From contig NZ_JAOQNS010000012.1 of the NCBI RefSeq assembly GCF_025961475.1, positions 1 through 64,000 of the forward strand: a DNA stretch of 64,000 nucleotides, in the 5' to 3' direction. Origin of the DNA: Rhodobium gokarnense. GTDB lineage: Bacteria > Pseudomonadota > Alphaproteobacteria > Rhizobiales > Rhodobiaceae. The position numbers and the translations under genes were made by a program. Below, piece by piece: positions 39,002 to 47,254 of the stretch; within the stretch, counting starts at the first letter, position 1, and each line of letters starts with the position of its first letter. The notes below the pieces were generated by a model that saw only the letters and a program-made list of their open reading frames with translations, had not been told where the DNA came from and did not search any database.

Positions 39002-41242
39002 ATGACAGCCGGTCGGCATCGCCGTGCAGTCGCAGTGCTCTTGCTGGCAGGGCTCGTCGCCTTGCCGCTCGGCGCGACGGTGCGCGCCGGAACGTTTCCG
39101 AAGGTCGAGATCGCCCCGCCCGGCGCCGCGTCGCTGATCCGCATCTCCGTGCCGCGTCCCAAGCCCGCGCGCGATCCGATCGCAGCGACGATCGCCGACA
39201 CCGTGCCCCTCAAGGCGCCGGTGCCGCAGCCGAAGCCGACGCCGCCGGCGATCTCCCACTCTCCGGCGCCCGCCCCGCCGCCGGCAACGGAAACCGCCCT
39301 GCCGCTCGCCGCGACCGTCGGCCAGAACGCGGCCGACCGGGTCGCTGCGGCCAAGGGCTCGCTGAAGGACGGCCTTGCCGCCCTGCGCAAGGGCCGCGTC
39401 GGCACCGCCATCGCCATCCACAACGGCATGGGCCGCAATTCCCTTAATCGCAAAATCCTGGAATGGCAGATCGCCCGCTCCGGCGGCCGCGAGGTGCCGA
39501 GCGCGTTCATCACCCGGTTCGCGGCGAGCGCGCCCGGCTGGCCGGACAGCCGGCTCCTGAAGATCCGTGCCGAGGCGGCGCTCCTTCGCGAGAACCCGGC
39601 TCCGGCGAAGGTGATCGGCGTCTTCGGGCGCGCCTGGCCGGTTTCCACCGACGGCACCATTGCGCTTGCCCGTGCCCACCGCGAGCTCGGCCGCCGCGAC
39701 GATGCCCGCCGGCTGATCCGCGATGTCTGGCGGCGCAAGCGGATGTCGAAAAAGCAGCAGGCGACGATCCTTCGCGAGTTTGGCCGGCTCCTCAACCGTG
39801 CCGACCACAAGGCGCGGGCCGACGCCATGCTCTACCACGACCGGGTCACCGAGGCGGAACGGCTGGCCGGCCACCTCAGCAGTTCGGAGCGCGCCCTCGT
39901 CAAGGCGCGCGGCGCCGTCATTCGGCGCCAGCGCAATGCCGGAACGCTGCTGAAGAAAGTGCCGAAGAGCCTGCAGCGCGATCCGAGCTATCTCTATGCC
40001 AGGGCCCAGTATCTGCGCCGGAAAGACCATTGGACCGAGGCGGGCACGCTGCTGGCCGGCGCCCCCCGCGACCCGCAGGCACTGATCGATCCGGACGCCT
40101 GGTGGGTGGAGCGCAAGATCGTCTCGCGCAAGCTGCTGGAGCTCGGCAAGCCGGACCTTGCCTACAAGGTGGCAGCCCGGCACAGCGCGGAAAGCCCGGC
40201 AAAGCGCGCCGAGGCGGAGTTCCATGCCGGCTGGTATGCGCTGCGGTTCCTGAAGAAGCCGGGCCTTGCCCGTCCGCATTTCAAGAAGATCCTGGAGATC
40301 GGCGAGACGCCGATCACCCGCTCGCGCGGCTATTACTGGCTCGGCCGGGCCGAGGAAGACCTCGGCAACAAGGACGCGGCCAAGACGGCGTTCGAGCGCG
40401 CGGCCGCCTACCCCTCGGCCTTTTACGGCCAGCTTGCCCGGGCGCGGCTCGGCAAGTCGTCGCTCGGCCTCGGCCATCCGCCGGCGGCGAGCGCGGACGA
40501 CCGCACGGCGTTTTCCCGCAACGAACTGGTTCGCGCGATCAAGGCGATGGCCGATGCCGGCCATGTCGACCTGACGCTGCCGCTCTTCATGCATCTTTCC
40601 AGGACCCTGCCGAATGCGGCACAGGCAGCGCTGCTGACCGACCTTGCCGAGGACTACGGCAAGCACCGCTACGCCCTCATCGTCGGCAAGGAGGCCGCCA
40701 ATCGCTGGCCCGAGGCCGCCGCCATCGCCTTCCCGATGAAGGCGATCCCGGCCAAGACCAAGATCACCAGAGGCGTTGAAAAGCCGCTCGTCTATGCGGT
40801 CGCGCGCCAGGAAAGCGCGTTCGATCCGGGCGCCGTCAGCCATGCCGGCGCGCGCGGGCTGTTGCAGCTCCTGCCCTCGACCGCCAAGGCGACGGCGCGG
40901 CGCAACGGCCTGCCCTATTCCAAGAGCCGGCTGACGCAGGATGCGGCCTACAACGCGACCCTCGGCGCGGCCCATCTCGGCGAACTGGTCGGCCGGTTCG
41001 ACGGCTCGTACATCATGACCTTTGCCGGCTACAACGCCGGCAGCCGGCGCGTCGACGAATGGGTCAGCCGGTTCGGCGACCCACGCTCCAGCAAGGTCGA
41101 CGCGATCGACTGGATCGAGCGGATCCCGTTTACGGAAACGCGGAACTATGTTCAACGTATTACCGAAAACCTGCAGGTGTATCGCACAAGGCTGAACGGC
41201 TCCGGCCTGCAGATCGAAAAGGATTTGCGGCGCGGCGGCTGA
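39002..41242 (+). CDS. Soluble lytic murein transglycosylase
   Basis: 746 residues. It cleaves the glycan strands of peptidoglycan. A signal sequence (about 1-29, AVAVLLLAGLVALPLGATVRA) is followed by a Pro/Ala-rich linker (about 50-100), a large superhelical region of TPR-like helices (about 110-570), and a C-terminal SLT domain. The SLT catalytic glutamate lies in YAVARQESAFDPGAVSHAGA, followed by GLLQLLPSTAKATARR and FAGYNAGSRRVDEWV. ATG 39002 is chosen; 38984 is possible. It has its own EcfG-type promoter. Confidence 0.93.
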   Translation: MTAGRHRRAVAVLLLAGLVALPLGATVRAGTFPKVEIAPPGAASLIRISVPRPKPARDPIAATIADTVPLKAPVPQPKPTPPAISHSPAPAPPPATETALPLAATVGQNAADRVAAAKGSLKDGLAALRKGRVGTAIAIHNGMGRNSLNRKILEWQIARSGGREVPSAFITRFAASAPGWPDSRLLKIRAEAALLRENPAPAKVIGVFGRAWPVSTDGTIALARAHRELGRRDDARRLIRDVWRRKRMSKKQQATILREFGRLLNRADHKARADAMLYHDRVTEAERLAGHLSSSERALVKARGAVIRRQRNAGTLLKKVPKSLQRDPSYLYARAQYLRRKDHWTEAGTLLAGAPRDPQALIDPDAWWVERKIVSRKLLELGKPDLAYKVAARHSAESPAKRAEAEFHAGWYALRFLKKPGLARPHFKKILEIGETPITRSRGYYWLGRAEEDLGNKDAAKTAFERAAAYPSAFYGQLARARLGKSSLGLGHPPAASADDRTAFSRNELVRAIKAMADAGHVDLTLPLFMHLSRTLPNAAQAALLTDLAEDYGKHRYALIVGKEAANRWPEAAAIAFPMKAIPAKTKITRGVEKPLVYAVARQESAFDPGAVSHAGARGLLQLLPSTAKATARRNGLPYSKSRLTQDAAYNATLGAAHLGELVGRFDGSYIMTFAGYNAGSRRVDEWVSRFGDPRSSKVDAIDWIERIPFTETRNYVQRITENLQVYRTRLNGSGLQIEKDLRRGG

Positions 41243-41289
41243 CAACGACCGTGGCCCGCGCGGGGAAAACGCCGACGACGGGGGAAACG

Positions 41290-42273
41290 GTGACTGCCAG
41301 GGATCGGGATGACGACCGGAAAGCGCTTCTGGAGCGCCTGCGCCAGGACCTGGAGACCGGCTGGACGCCGGTCCGCTACGAGAGCGCCGACGGTCTCGCG
41401 CTCGGCGGCCGCGACTACCGGCCGGCGCAAGGCACGGCGGATGACGACGCCCTCCCCCTCCTCTGCCTGCCGGGCCTGACCCGCAATTCCAAGGATTTCC
41501 ATGTTCTCGCCCGGGCGCTGTCGGCCCGCGACGCCGGGGCCCGCCGGGTCGTCACGCTGGATCTGCGCGGCAGGGGCGTCTCCGCCTCCGATGCCGATGC
41601 CCGCAACTACGCTCCGCCCGTGGAGGCCGAGGACGTCATCAAGGGGCTCGACAGCCTCGGCATCGAACGCGCCGTCATCCTCGGCACCTCGCGCGGCGGG
41701 CTCGTCGGAACGCTGATCGCGCTCGGCCATCCGGCCCGTGTCGCCGGTCTCATCCTCAACGATGTCGGGCCGGTGATCGAAACGGCGGGCCTCAAACGGA
41801 TATCGGATTACATCGTCTCGCCCTGGGTGCCGTCGACCTGGGAGGCCGCGGCCGCCGGCCAGAAGCGCCAGCTCGAGGCTTTCTTTCCCGACTTCGGCGA
41901 CGAGGACTGGATGCGCTTCGCCCTGCAGATCTATGCCGACGTCGACGGCAGGCCGGCTTTCGGCTTCGATCCTCAGCTCGGCGCGACCTTCGCCGATATC
42001 TCCTTCGACAAGCCGCAGCCCGACGCCTGGGAGTTCTTCGATGCGCTCGCCGGGGTCCCGCTGATGGCCCTCCGCGGCGCGCTCTCCGATATTCTCTCGG
42101 CCGAGACGGTCGCGGAAATGGCGGCCCGGCGCAGCGATCTTCGGGTCGTCACGGTGCCGCGGCAGGGCCATGCGCCGGTGTTGTGGGAAGACGCGGTGAT
42201 CGCGCCGATCGCCGCGTTCCTGAGGGAATGCGACGCGAAAGCCCCCGACACGGCGGTCCCGCCGGCGCCCTGA
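41290..42273 (+). CDS. Alpha/beta hydrolase
   Basis: 327 residues of the alpha/beta-hydrolase fold. The nucleophile elbow is ILGTSRGGLVG (serine at about 131), preceded by the LCLPGLTRNSKDF oxyanion segment and RVVTLDLRGRG; the C-terminal histidine is in PRQGHAPVLWED. The substrate is unknown; family neighbours are esterases and epoxide or ester hydrolases. The start is taken as GTG 41290, behind a GGGGGA box; GTG 41251 is an alternative. It follows the transglycosylase by about 47 bases and may share its stress promoter. Confidence 0.82.
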   Translation: MTARDRDDDRKALLERLRQDLETGWTPVRYESADGLALGGRDYRPAQGTADDDALPLLCLPGLTRNSKDFHVLARALSARDAGARRVVTLDLRGRGVSASDADARNYAPPVEAEDVIKGLDSLGIERAVILGTSRGGLVGTLIALGHPARVAGLILNDVGPVIETAGLKRISDYIVSPWVPSTWEAAAAGQKRQLEAFFPDFGDEDWMRFALQIYADVDGRPAFGFDPQLGATFADISFDKPQPDAWEFFDALAGVPLMALRGALSDILSAETVAEMAARRSDLRVVTVPRQGHAPVLWEDAVIAPIAAFLRECDAKAPDTAVPPAP

Positions 42274-42309
42274 GGCACCAGCGGGGACTTTTTCTTTGCC
42301 GGTCGCCGA

Positions 42310-43140
42310 TCAGCCCTTGCTGGTCGGCACGTCGCCGTCGTCGACCCGCTTTGAGAAGTCGGTGTCGCCGCCTTCCGCCAGCACCTTGGCCTGGCCGATC
42401 CAGTCTTCGCGCTCGATGCGCCCGGCAAAGGCGAGGAAGGTTCCGACCCAGCGCGTCTCCGGCCCGGTCCACGCGGCGACCTGGCGGAAATGGTAGATGC
42501 CGAGGTCGTTGAGCTTCTTCTCGTTGACCTTGCCGATGCCGCGGATCCGCTTCAGGTCGTCGGCACCGCCGGCGTCCGGAGAGACCAGCCCGGCCGGGCG
42601 GGCGCCAACGGCGTCGGCCTTCTGTTCAGGGGTGGCATCTTCCGGCAGGGCCGCAAGCCGCTCGGCCGCCTCTTCGTCGGTCAGGTCCTTGACCTTGGTC
42701 GTGGCGGATTTGGCGACCGCTTTCGCCTCGTCCTTGACCTTGGCCGTTGCCGATTTGGCCGCGTCGGCCGCCTTGTCCTTGGCGTCCGCGGCCTTCTTCT
42801 TGGCCGCATCCGCGGCGGCCTTGGCCTTCGCGGCAGCCTCGTCCTTCGCCTTCTTGGCGGCATCGGACGCCTTTTTGGCCTCCGATTTCGCCTTGGCCTC
42901 GGCGGCGGCCTTTGCCTTTGCCGCATCGGCCTTGGCGTCCGCCGCCTTGTCCTTCACTGCGTCGGCGCCGCTGCTGAGCTTGGCGGCGCCACCGGAGAAG
43001 GCGTTCGAGAGCCCCTTGAAGACGTTGCGCCTTTCCGCGTCTTGCGGTTCCCACCAGGCGCGCAGGCGGCAGCCGATGAACAGGCCGATGAAGACGGCAA
43101 CCAGCATCAGGAAAAACAGCTGGACATTGTACCAGGTCAT
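42310..43140 (-). CDS. Membrane-anchored Lys/Ala-rich protein with helix-hairpin-helix domain
   Basis: 276 residues in three parts: an N-terminal transmembrane helix (about 6-25, ending IGCRLRAWW); a long Lys/Ala/Asp heptad-like helix (55-150, built of KAAD/AKA units like LEA or H1-type proteins); and a C-terminal helix-hairpin-helix domain (194-255, DDLKRIRGIGKVNEKKLNDL then EDWIGQAKVLA). The last domain resembles the extra C-terminal module of alphaproteobacterial NuoE-type proteins. The ATG at 43140 follows a strong GAGGGAGG box that overlaps the end of the microprotein gene. Function unknown. Confidence 0.78.
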   Translation of the reverse strand: MTWYNVQLFFLMLVAVFIGLFIGCRLRAWWEPQDAERRNVFKGLSNAFSGGAAKLSSGADAVKDKAADAKADAAKAKAAAEAKAKSEAKKASDAAKKAKDEAAAKAKAAADAAKKKAADAKDKAADAAKSATAKVKDEAKAVAKSATTKVKDLTDEEAAERLAALPEDATPEQKADAVGARPAGLVSPDAGGADDLKRIRGIGKVNEKKLNDLGIYHFRQVAAWTGPETRWVGTFLAFAGRIEREDWIGQAKVLAEGGDTDFSKRVDDGDVPTSKG

Positions 43141-43155
43141 GCTTGCCTCCCTCGC

Positions 43156-43257
43156 TCAGCTATCGCTCTGCGGGCGGCAGAGCCACCAGCCGATCCCGGT
43201 GCCGACGACAAGTGCGAAGAACAACAACAACCAGTGATGGGTGATCATATACCACAT
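43156..43257 (-). CDS. 33-residue membrane microprotein
   Basis: A short gene between the OmpA/BON gene and the helix-hairpin-helix gene. It begins MWYMITHHWLLLFFALVVGT and ends in WWLCRPQSDS, giving one transmembrane helix (about 9-26) and a short cytoplasmic tail. Its Shine-Dalgarno (GGGGGGAGG, about 5 bases before the ATG at 43257) is one of the best in the window. The gene starts 12 bases after the OmpA stop and ends 16 bases before the next start. The helix resembles the anchor of the downstream protein (Trp-Tyr start, GxxIGxxL end). Confidence 0.72.
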   Translation of the reverse strand: MWYMITHHWLLLFFALVVGTGIGWWLCRPQSDS

Positions 43258-43268
43258 GGGCCTCCCCC

Positions 43269-45068
43269 CTATTCCGGAACGATGCGAAACTCGATGCGGC
43301 GGTTAAGCGCCTTGCCCTCTTCCGTGTCGTTCGAGGCGACCGGACGGTCCTCCCCGAAGCCGACGGCGTCCAGACGGCCGGCCTCGACGCCGGCACGAAC
43401 GAGATACTCGACGACGGCAGCCGCGCGCCAATCGGACAAACGCAAATTGTCCGCCTCGCTGCCGTCGGAATCGGTGTGGCCTTCAATGACGACCCGGCTC
43501 TGCGGGCAGCGCTGGGCAACGAAAACAAGATGGTCGAGGATGCCGAAGCTGTCACGGTCTATTCGCGTGCTGCCGGTCTCGAAACGGATGCGGTTGCCCC
43601 TCAGGATGCTGGAAAAGAGCTGCTGACACCTTGAGGCGGAAACCGGCGCGCCCGGCTCGCGAATGCGCAAGCCATTGAAATTTCCCGAAAAACCAGCCGG
43701 AAGATCGGCCAGAACCCGGTCGCGGATGCTTTCTGCCGCCGCCGCGTGGTAGGCGGCGCCGGACAGCGTCAATTCGTCCGTGCGAATCTCGATCTGGCCC
43801 TCGCCGAGCCGGGCAAGGGCCGCAAGGCCGGCGCGGACCGCATCGAGGAATCGCTCCGGCATGCCTTCGGCCGGGCGCTGGCGGTCGATCACCGGCACGG
43901 CGCCGAAGCGCTCCGACACCAGGTCGTCCAATGCCTCCTTGGTTGCCGCATCGGGGATCGCACCGGCGAGGATAAGATTGTCCTTCGTGCGCCGCGCGAT
44001 CCATGTCGCCGGCGGCACCTCGGCAAGATCGGCATCGCTTTCCGGCAGAGGCGGCAGCGGCCGCAACAAATCGACTTTGCCGAGCGTCAGGCCGTCCGGC
44101 AGGTCCGACTTCAGGGCTTCCAAGAGAGCCTCATGCTCGGGGATCGTCTTTGCTTCGCCCGTGATGGCGAGCGCTGCGTCCGTCAGCGACACCGATCCGT
44201 GATCCAGCACCGACAGCCGGTCGAGCGCGAAGGCGACGAACGCGTCAAAACCCTTCGGGGGCCCCGATGCATAGGTCGTCGTGTCGTCCAAGCTGGCGCC
44301 CCGAAGCGTGCTTTCCGCTTTCTTTGCAAGGGCTTGGCGCTCTTCGTTAGAGCCGACATAGCCCTTCAGAACGATCGCGTCGCCGGACTTTTCCGCCGAC
44401 CAGACATAGGGTTTGGCAGGCGGCGCCGCAACGTCGGTCGTCTCCAGGGTGTAGCCCAGCGGCAGTTCGGTCTTCAGCGTGCGCAGGAGCCGTTCGTAGG
44501 TTCCCGCCGTTGCCGCCGTCCCCGACACGGCGATCGCGCGATCGCGGATCGCCACCTCACCCGCCGTCATGTCCTTCAGAAGGTCGAGCCCGAAGCGGGC
44601 GGCATTGTCGAGCCCCGGCGGCGCGCCGCTCGCCAGCGGCAGGTCGTAGGTGAGCTTCTCGTCGGAAAATATCTTGCGCACGTCCTCCAGGATGCCGTCC
44701 CTGGCGCCGCGGCGCGGAACGTAGCCCGAAACGGACAGCGCGTCCTCCTTGCGGGTCAAGGTCAGGGGATAGGGCGACTGGCCGGGAAGAATGTCGGTCT
44801 TGTCGATGGCGATGCGCACGCCCCAGACCCGGTCGACCGATTTCAGGGCGAGCAGCAGCGCTTCCTTGCTGGGCGCCGTGCCGGTCAGGGTCGCGTCGCG
44901 GCCGGACAGGGAGACGTCGGCCCAGGCCTGGCCGTCCTGCATCAGCGCGCTTTTGGCCCGTGCGGTCAGATCCTGTTCGACATCCCCGAGCAGGACCAGG
45001 TCGCCCAATGCCGTCAGGAGGGCCGCCGCGCCGATCCCGACAAGGGCGCGTTTCCACGGGTTCGCCAT
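43269..45068 (-). CDS. OmpA-family protein with tandem BON-like repeats
   Basis: 599 residues. An N-terminal hydrophobic anchor or signal (about 8-28) is followed by about five degenerate BON-like modules (about 35-430), each with an AxLxAL-type helix and a LSGxA strand, and an OmpA C-terminal domain (about 480-599). The peptidoglycan-binding motif is VVIEGHTDSDGSEADNLRLS followed by GFGEDRPVASNDTEEGKALN. It should link the inner membrane or periplasm to the cell wall, like ArfA-type proteins. The microprotein and the helix-hairpin-helix gene follow tightly on the same strand. Confidence 0.85.
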   Translation of the reverse strand: MANPWKRALVGIGAAALLTALGDLVLLGDVEQDLTARAKSALMQDGQAWADVSLSGRDATLTGTAPSKEALLLALKSVDRVWGVRIAIDKTDILPGQSPYPLTLTRKEDALSVSGYVPRRGARDGILEDVRKIFSDEKLTYDLPLASGAPPGLDNAARFGLDLLKDMTAGEVAIRDRAIAVSGTAATAGTYERLLRTLKTELPLGYTLETTDVAAPPAKPYVWSAEKSGDAIVLKGYVGSNEERQALAKKAESTLRGASLDDTTTYASGPPKGFDAFVAFALDRLSVLDHGSVSLTDAALAITGEAKTIPEHEALLEALKSDLPDGLTLGKVDLLRPLPPLPESDADLAEVPPATWIARRTKDNLILAGAIPDAATKEALDDLVSERFGAVPVIDRQRPAEGMPERFLDAVRAGLAALARLGEGQIEIRTDELTLSGAAYHAAAAESIRDRVLADLPAGFSGNFNGLRIREPGAPVSASRCQQLFSSILRGNRIRFETGSTRIDRDSFGILDHLVFVAQRCPQSRVVIEGHTDSDGSEADNLRLSDWRAAAVVEYLVRAGVEAGRLDAVGFGEDRPVASNDTEEGKALNRRIEFRIVPE

Positions 45069-45306
45069 TCCGTCTTCACGCTCCTCTTTGCCCCGGCGCG
45101 ATCGCCCCTGCCGGGTGCCTCACCGAGCCGTGCTGTGGATGCGCCGGCGTTGCCACCGCATTCCCCCGGCCGGGGCCGGAAAACCGCCATTCGCGGGAAC
45201 TCACACTAGTGACTCGGGAAAGAGCGGGCAAGGAAGGCAGGCCTTGAAAAAGCCTGCAAATCGCCGCGCCGGAGGCCCCAGGCAGAGGACGGACAGCCAT
45301 CCGGGC

Positions 45307-45341
45307 AAAAAAAGAACCCGGTGGATCGCTCCACCGGGTTC
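45307..45341 (-). terminator. Rho-independent terminator after the porin
   Basis: A perfect 12-base stem (GAACCCGGTGGA / TCCACCGGGTTC) with a TCGC loop and seven T on the minus strand, 24 bases after the porin stop. The rest of the 45069-45364 gap shows nothing else. Confidence 0.95.
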
Positions 45342-45364
45342 CCAACGATCAGATGATCGTCTGA

Positions 45365-46633
45365 TTAGAAGGTGCGCTGGAAGCGCAGCAGGCCGACGAC
45401 GTCATCATGCTCGTCGCCAACATCCGGCTCAACGTACTCGTAGTCAACTTCGACGCCGATTTCGAAACCGGAAGCCGGCGACCAGACGAGGTTGCCCTGG
45501 ATGTCCCATTCCTGGAAGTCACCGCAGCCACGACGCGGAGCGACGCAGATGCCATCCCACTGATCGAAGTCAGCGTAGGTGACGGTCAGGCCGGACGACA
45601 GGTTCGGCATCCAGTAGTGGGTGATACCACCACCGATGGACCAAGCCTGCGTGGTGACGAAGGTACCGCCGAGGCGACGGGCTGCGTCGTAAGCGGTGCG
45701 CCAGCCGTTGGTCGACGGAGCGACGTAGGAGGTGGCACCGTCAGCGTAGGCGGCCTGCAGGGCGATCGTGTCACCAGCCGCAATCATCGGCAGGTTGAAG
45801 ATCACGCCGGCGCCGACTGCCCAGCCGAGCTCGGAGTCGTCACGACCACCGATGCCGTCACGCACGTCGTGCAGAGCGGCCATCACCTGAGCCGAACCCC
45901 AGCCCTGGCTGACGTTCAGGTTGGCGACGAGATCCGGCCACCAATGACCGCCGTAGGCGTCCATCGGAACACCAGCCGGGATAGCGCCGGTGGCGGACAC
46001 GAAACGCGACCAACGACCGTTGAGGACGCCGCGACGGGAGTAGGTGCCGTCTTCAACCGAGATCGAGGCCGAGAAGCCGTTGCCGAAGGCAGCGGTATAG
46101 GCCAGGACGTTGGTGTCGGAATCCTGGAAGGAGTTGTCGAGCTTCTCGTAGGTGGCGCCAGTGTAGAACTGGAAGAAGCTGTCGGTACGACCAGCCGTCA
46201 GGCCGCCCCACTGGATGAAGCCGTAATCCATGGTGGTGTTGGTGCCACCGTAGGAGTCAGCGGTCCAGTAAACCTGGGCGTAGGTGCGCAGCAGGCCGAA
46301 CTCGGTGTTGGTGCGGCTATCCAGACGCAGATAGGCGCGAGCGCGGGTGGAGCTGTAGTTGTTGTTGCGGCCACGAGCCGAACCGAAAACGCCGAGGGCG
46401 TTGGCGGAACGATCGTAGGTCACATCGGTGCCCCACACATAGTAGTCGGCGCGGATACGACCGCCGACGCGCAAGCAGGTCTCGGTGCCCGGGATGTAGA
46501 AGAAACCGGTGCCGAACGCGTCGCAGACACGAACGTAGTCGACCGGTTCCGGGGCGACCGGAAGATCTGCCGCCTGGGCCCCAGTGATGGCGAGCGCGCC
46601 CGCAGCACCGAGGAGAAGGCTTTTGATTTTCAT
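45365..46633 (-). CDS. Major outer-membrane porin (Porin_2 family)
   Basis: 422 residues. It is an Omp2/RopA-like 16-strand porin: a signal peptide (1-21, AGALAITGAQA|AD), then VDYVRVCDAFGTGFFYIPGT with the disulfide-forming cysteine pair (Cys37 and Cys53), alternating beta strands rich in aromatic residues, and a terminal phenylalanine (LLRFQRTF). It lets small solutes through the outer membrane. A strong GGAGG box and a strong terminator suggest high expression. Another cysteine pair (CVAPRRGC) in a late loop is distinctive. Confidence 0.94.
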   Translation of the reverse strand: MKIKSLLLGAAGALAITGAQAADLPVAPEPVDYVRVCDAFGTGFFYIPGTETCLRVGGRIRADYYVWGTDVTYDRSANALGVFGSARGRNNNYSSTRARAYLRLDSRTNTEFGLLRTYAQVYWTADSYGGTNTTMDYGFIQWGGLTAGRTDSFFQFYTGATYEKLDNSFQDSDTNVLAYTAAFGNGFSASISVEDGTYSRRGVLNGRWSRFVSATGAIPAGVPMDAYGGHWWPDLVANLNVSQGWGSAQVMAALHDVRDGIGGRDDSELGWAVGAGVIFNLPMIAAGDTIALQAAYADGATSYVAPSTNGWRTAYDAARRLGGTFVTTQAWSIGGGITHYWMPNLSSGLTVTYADFDQWDGICVAPRRGCGDFQEWDIQGNLVWSPASGFEIGVEVDYEYVEPDVGDEHDDVVGLLRFQRTF

Positions 46634-46786
46634 TTCCTGACCTCCAAAGTCAAAGTTACCAGGAAGAGGTTGATGTCTGTCGACCGAAACCTGTCCCTAT
46701 TCCCCGCGAAACTGCCGCCCGCGGTCCACCTGTTCGGCTTATAAGCGTAACGGCACCCAACGCTCATTCGCGTCAGTCGCAGGGTC

Positions 46787-46814
46787 AACATATCTGAACG
46801 TTCTTTCCGATCAA
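46787..46814 (-). promoter_or_regulatory. Possible porin promoter
   Basis: On the minus strand TTGATC, a 16-base spacer and TATGTT resemble -35 and -10 boxes. The spacer includes the palindrome GAACGTTC. It lies about 155 bases upstream of the porin ATG, leaving a long leader. Confidence 0.3.
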
Positions 46815-46881
46815 CATACAACAGGGCCGGTTTTCGGCTTTTGGACCCCTATGTTGCAGGAATGTCACGAGGTGCGGACCG

Positions 46882-46907
46882 GCCTACGTCTTTATGCGTA
46901 GGCTTTT
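46882..46907 (+). terminator. Hairpin with T run in the porin upstream region
   Basis: GCCTACG and CGTAGGC pair around an 8-base loop and are followed by TTTT. No gene on the plus strand ends here, so it may terminate an unannotated small RNA or be chance. Confidence 0.35.
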
Positions 46908-47254
46908 ACCCTGTTCCGGCGAAAAAGCCCGGAATTTCAATACCTCAGGACCTCGAATTCCTAACAAAATCCTAACGGGACGAACACCCGAGGGGCGGAA
47001 AATTCGGGCCGGGCCACGCCGGAAAGGGTTGCTGTTGCCGAATCGCAACATGGGCGACCGGGGCGCGTTGCCGGGCGTTAAGGAATCGGGCTTGCCGGGA
47101 GACGGAATCAGGGCCGCAGACGGTCCCGGTGCGGGAATCGGGCGGGGACCTGCGGCCGCGGCCCGCCAGGGATCGATTTCCGCGCCGGGCTCGGTCAAGA
47201 TGCACGCGGCGCTCCCGGAGCGCCCATCATCCCGTTCGGAAAAAGAGGTCGACC

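Larger units (their letters stand above)
46634..47254. other. Long intergenic region between porin and dehydrogenase
   Basis: 621 bases between divergent genes with no credible coding frame. It holds the possible porin promoter, the palindrome GAACGTTC (46796-46803), and two small hairpins followed by T runs on the plus strand (46826-46842 and 46882-46907). A GC-rich stretch from about 46980 to 47250 is featureless to me. Confidence 0.5.

Noticed and set aside
38858-41245. 795-codon minus-strand open frame
   Set aside because: It mirrors the lytic transglycosylase gene. Such long antisense frames are expected in GC-rich DNA and also occur opposite rel, parC, glcB, the SLC13 permease and the PQQ dehydrogenase.
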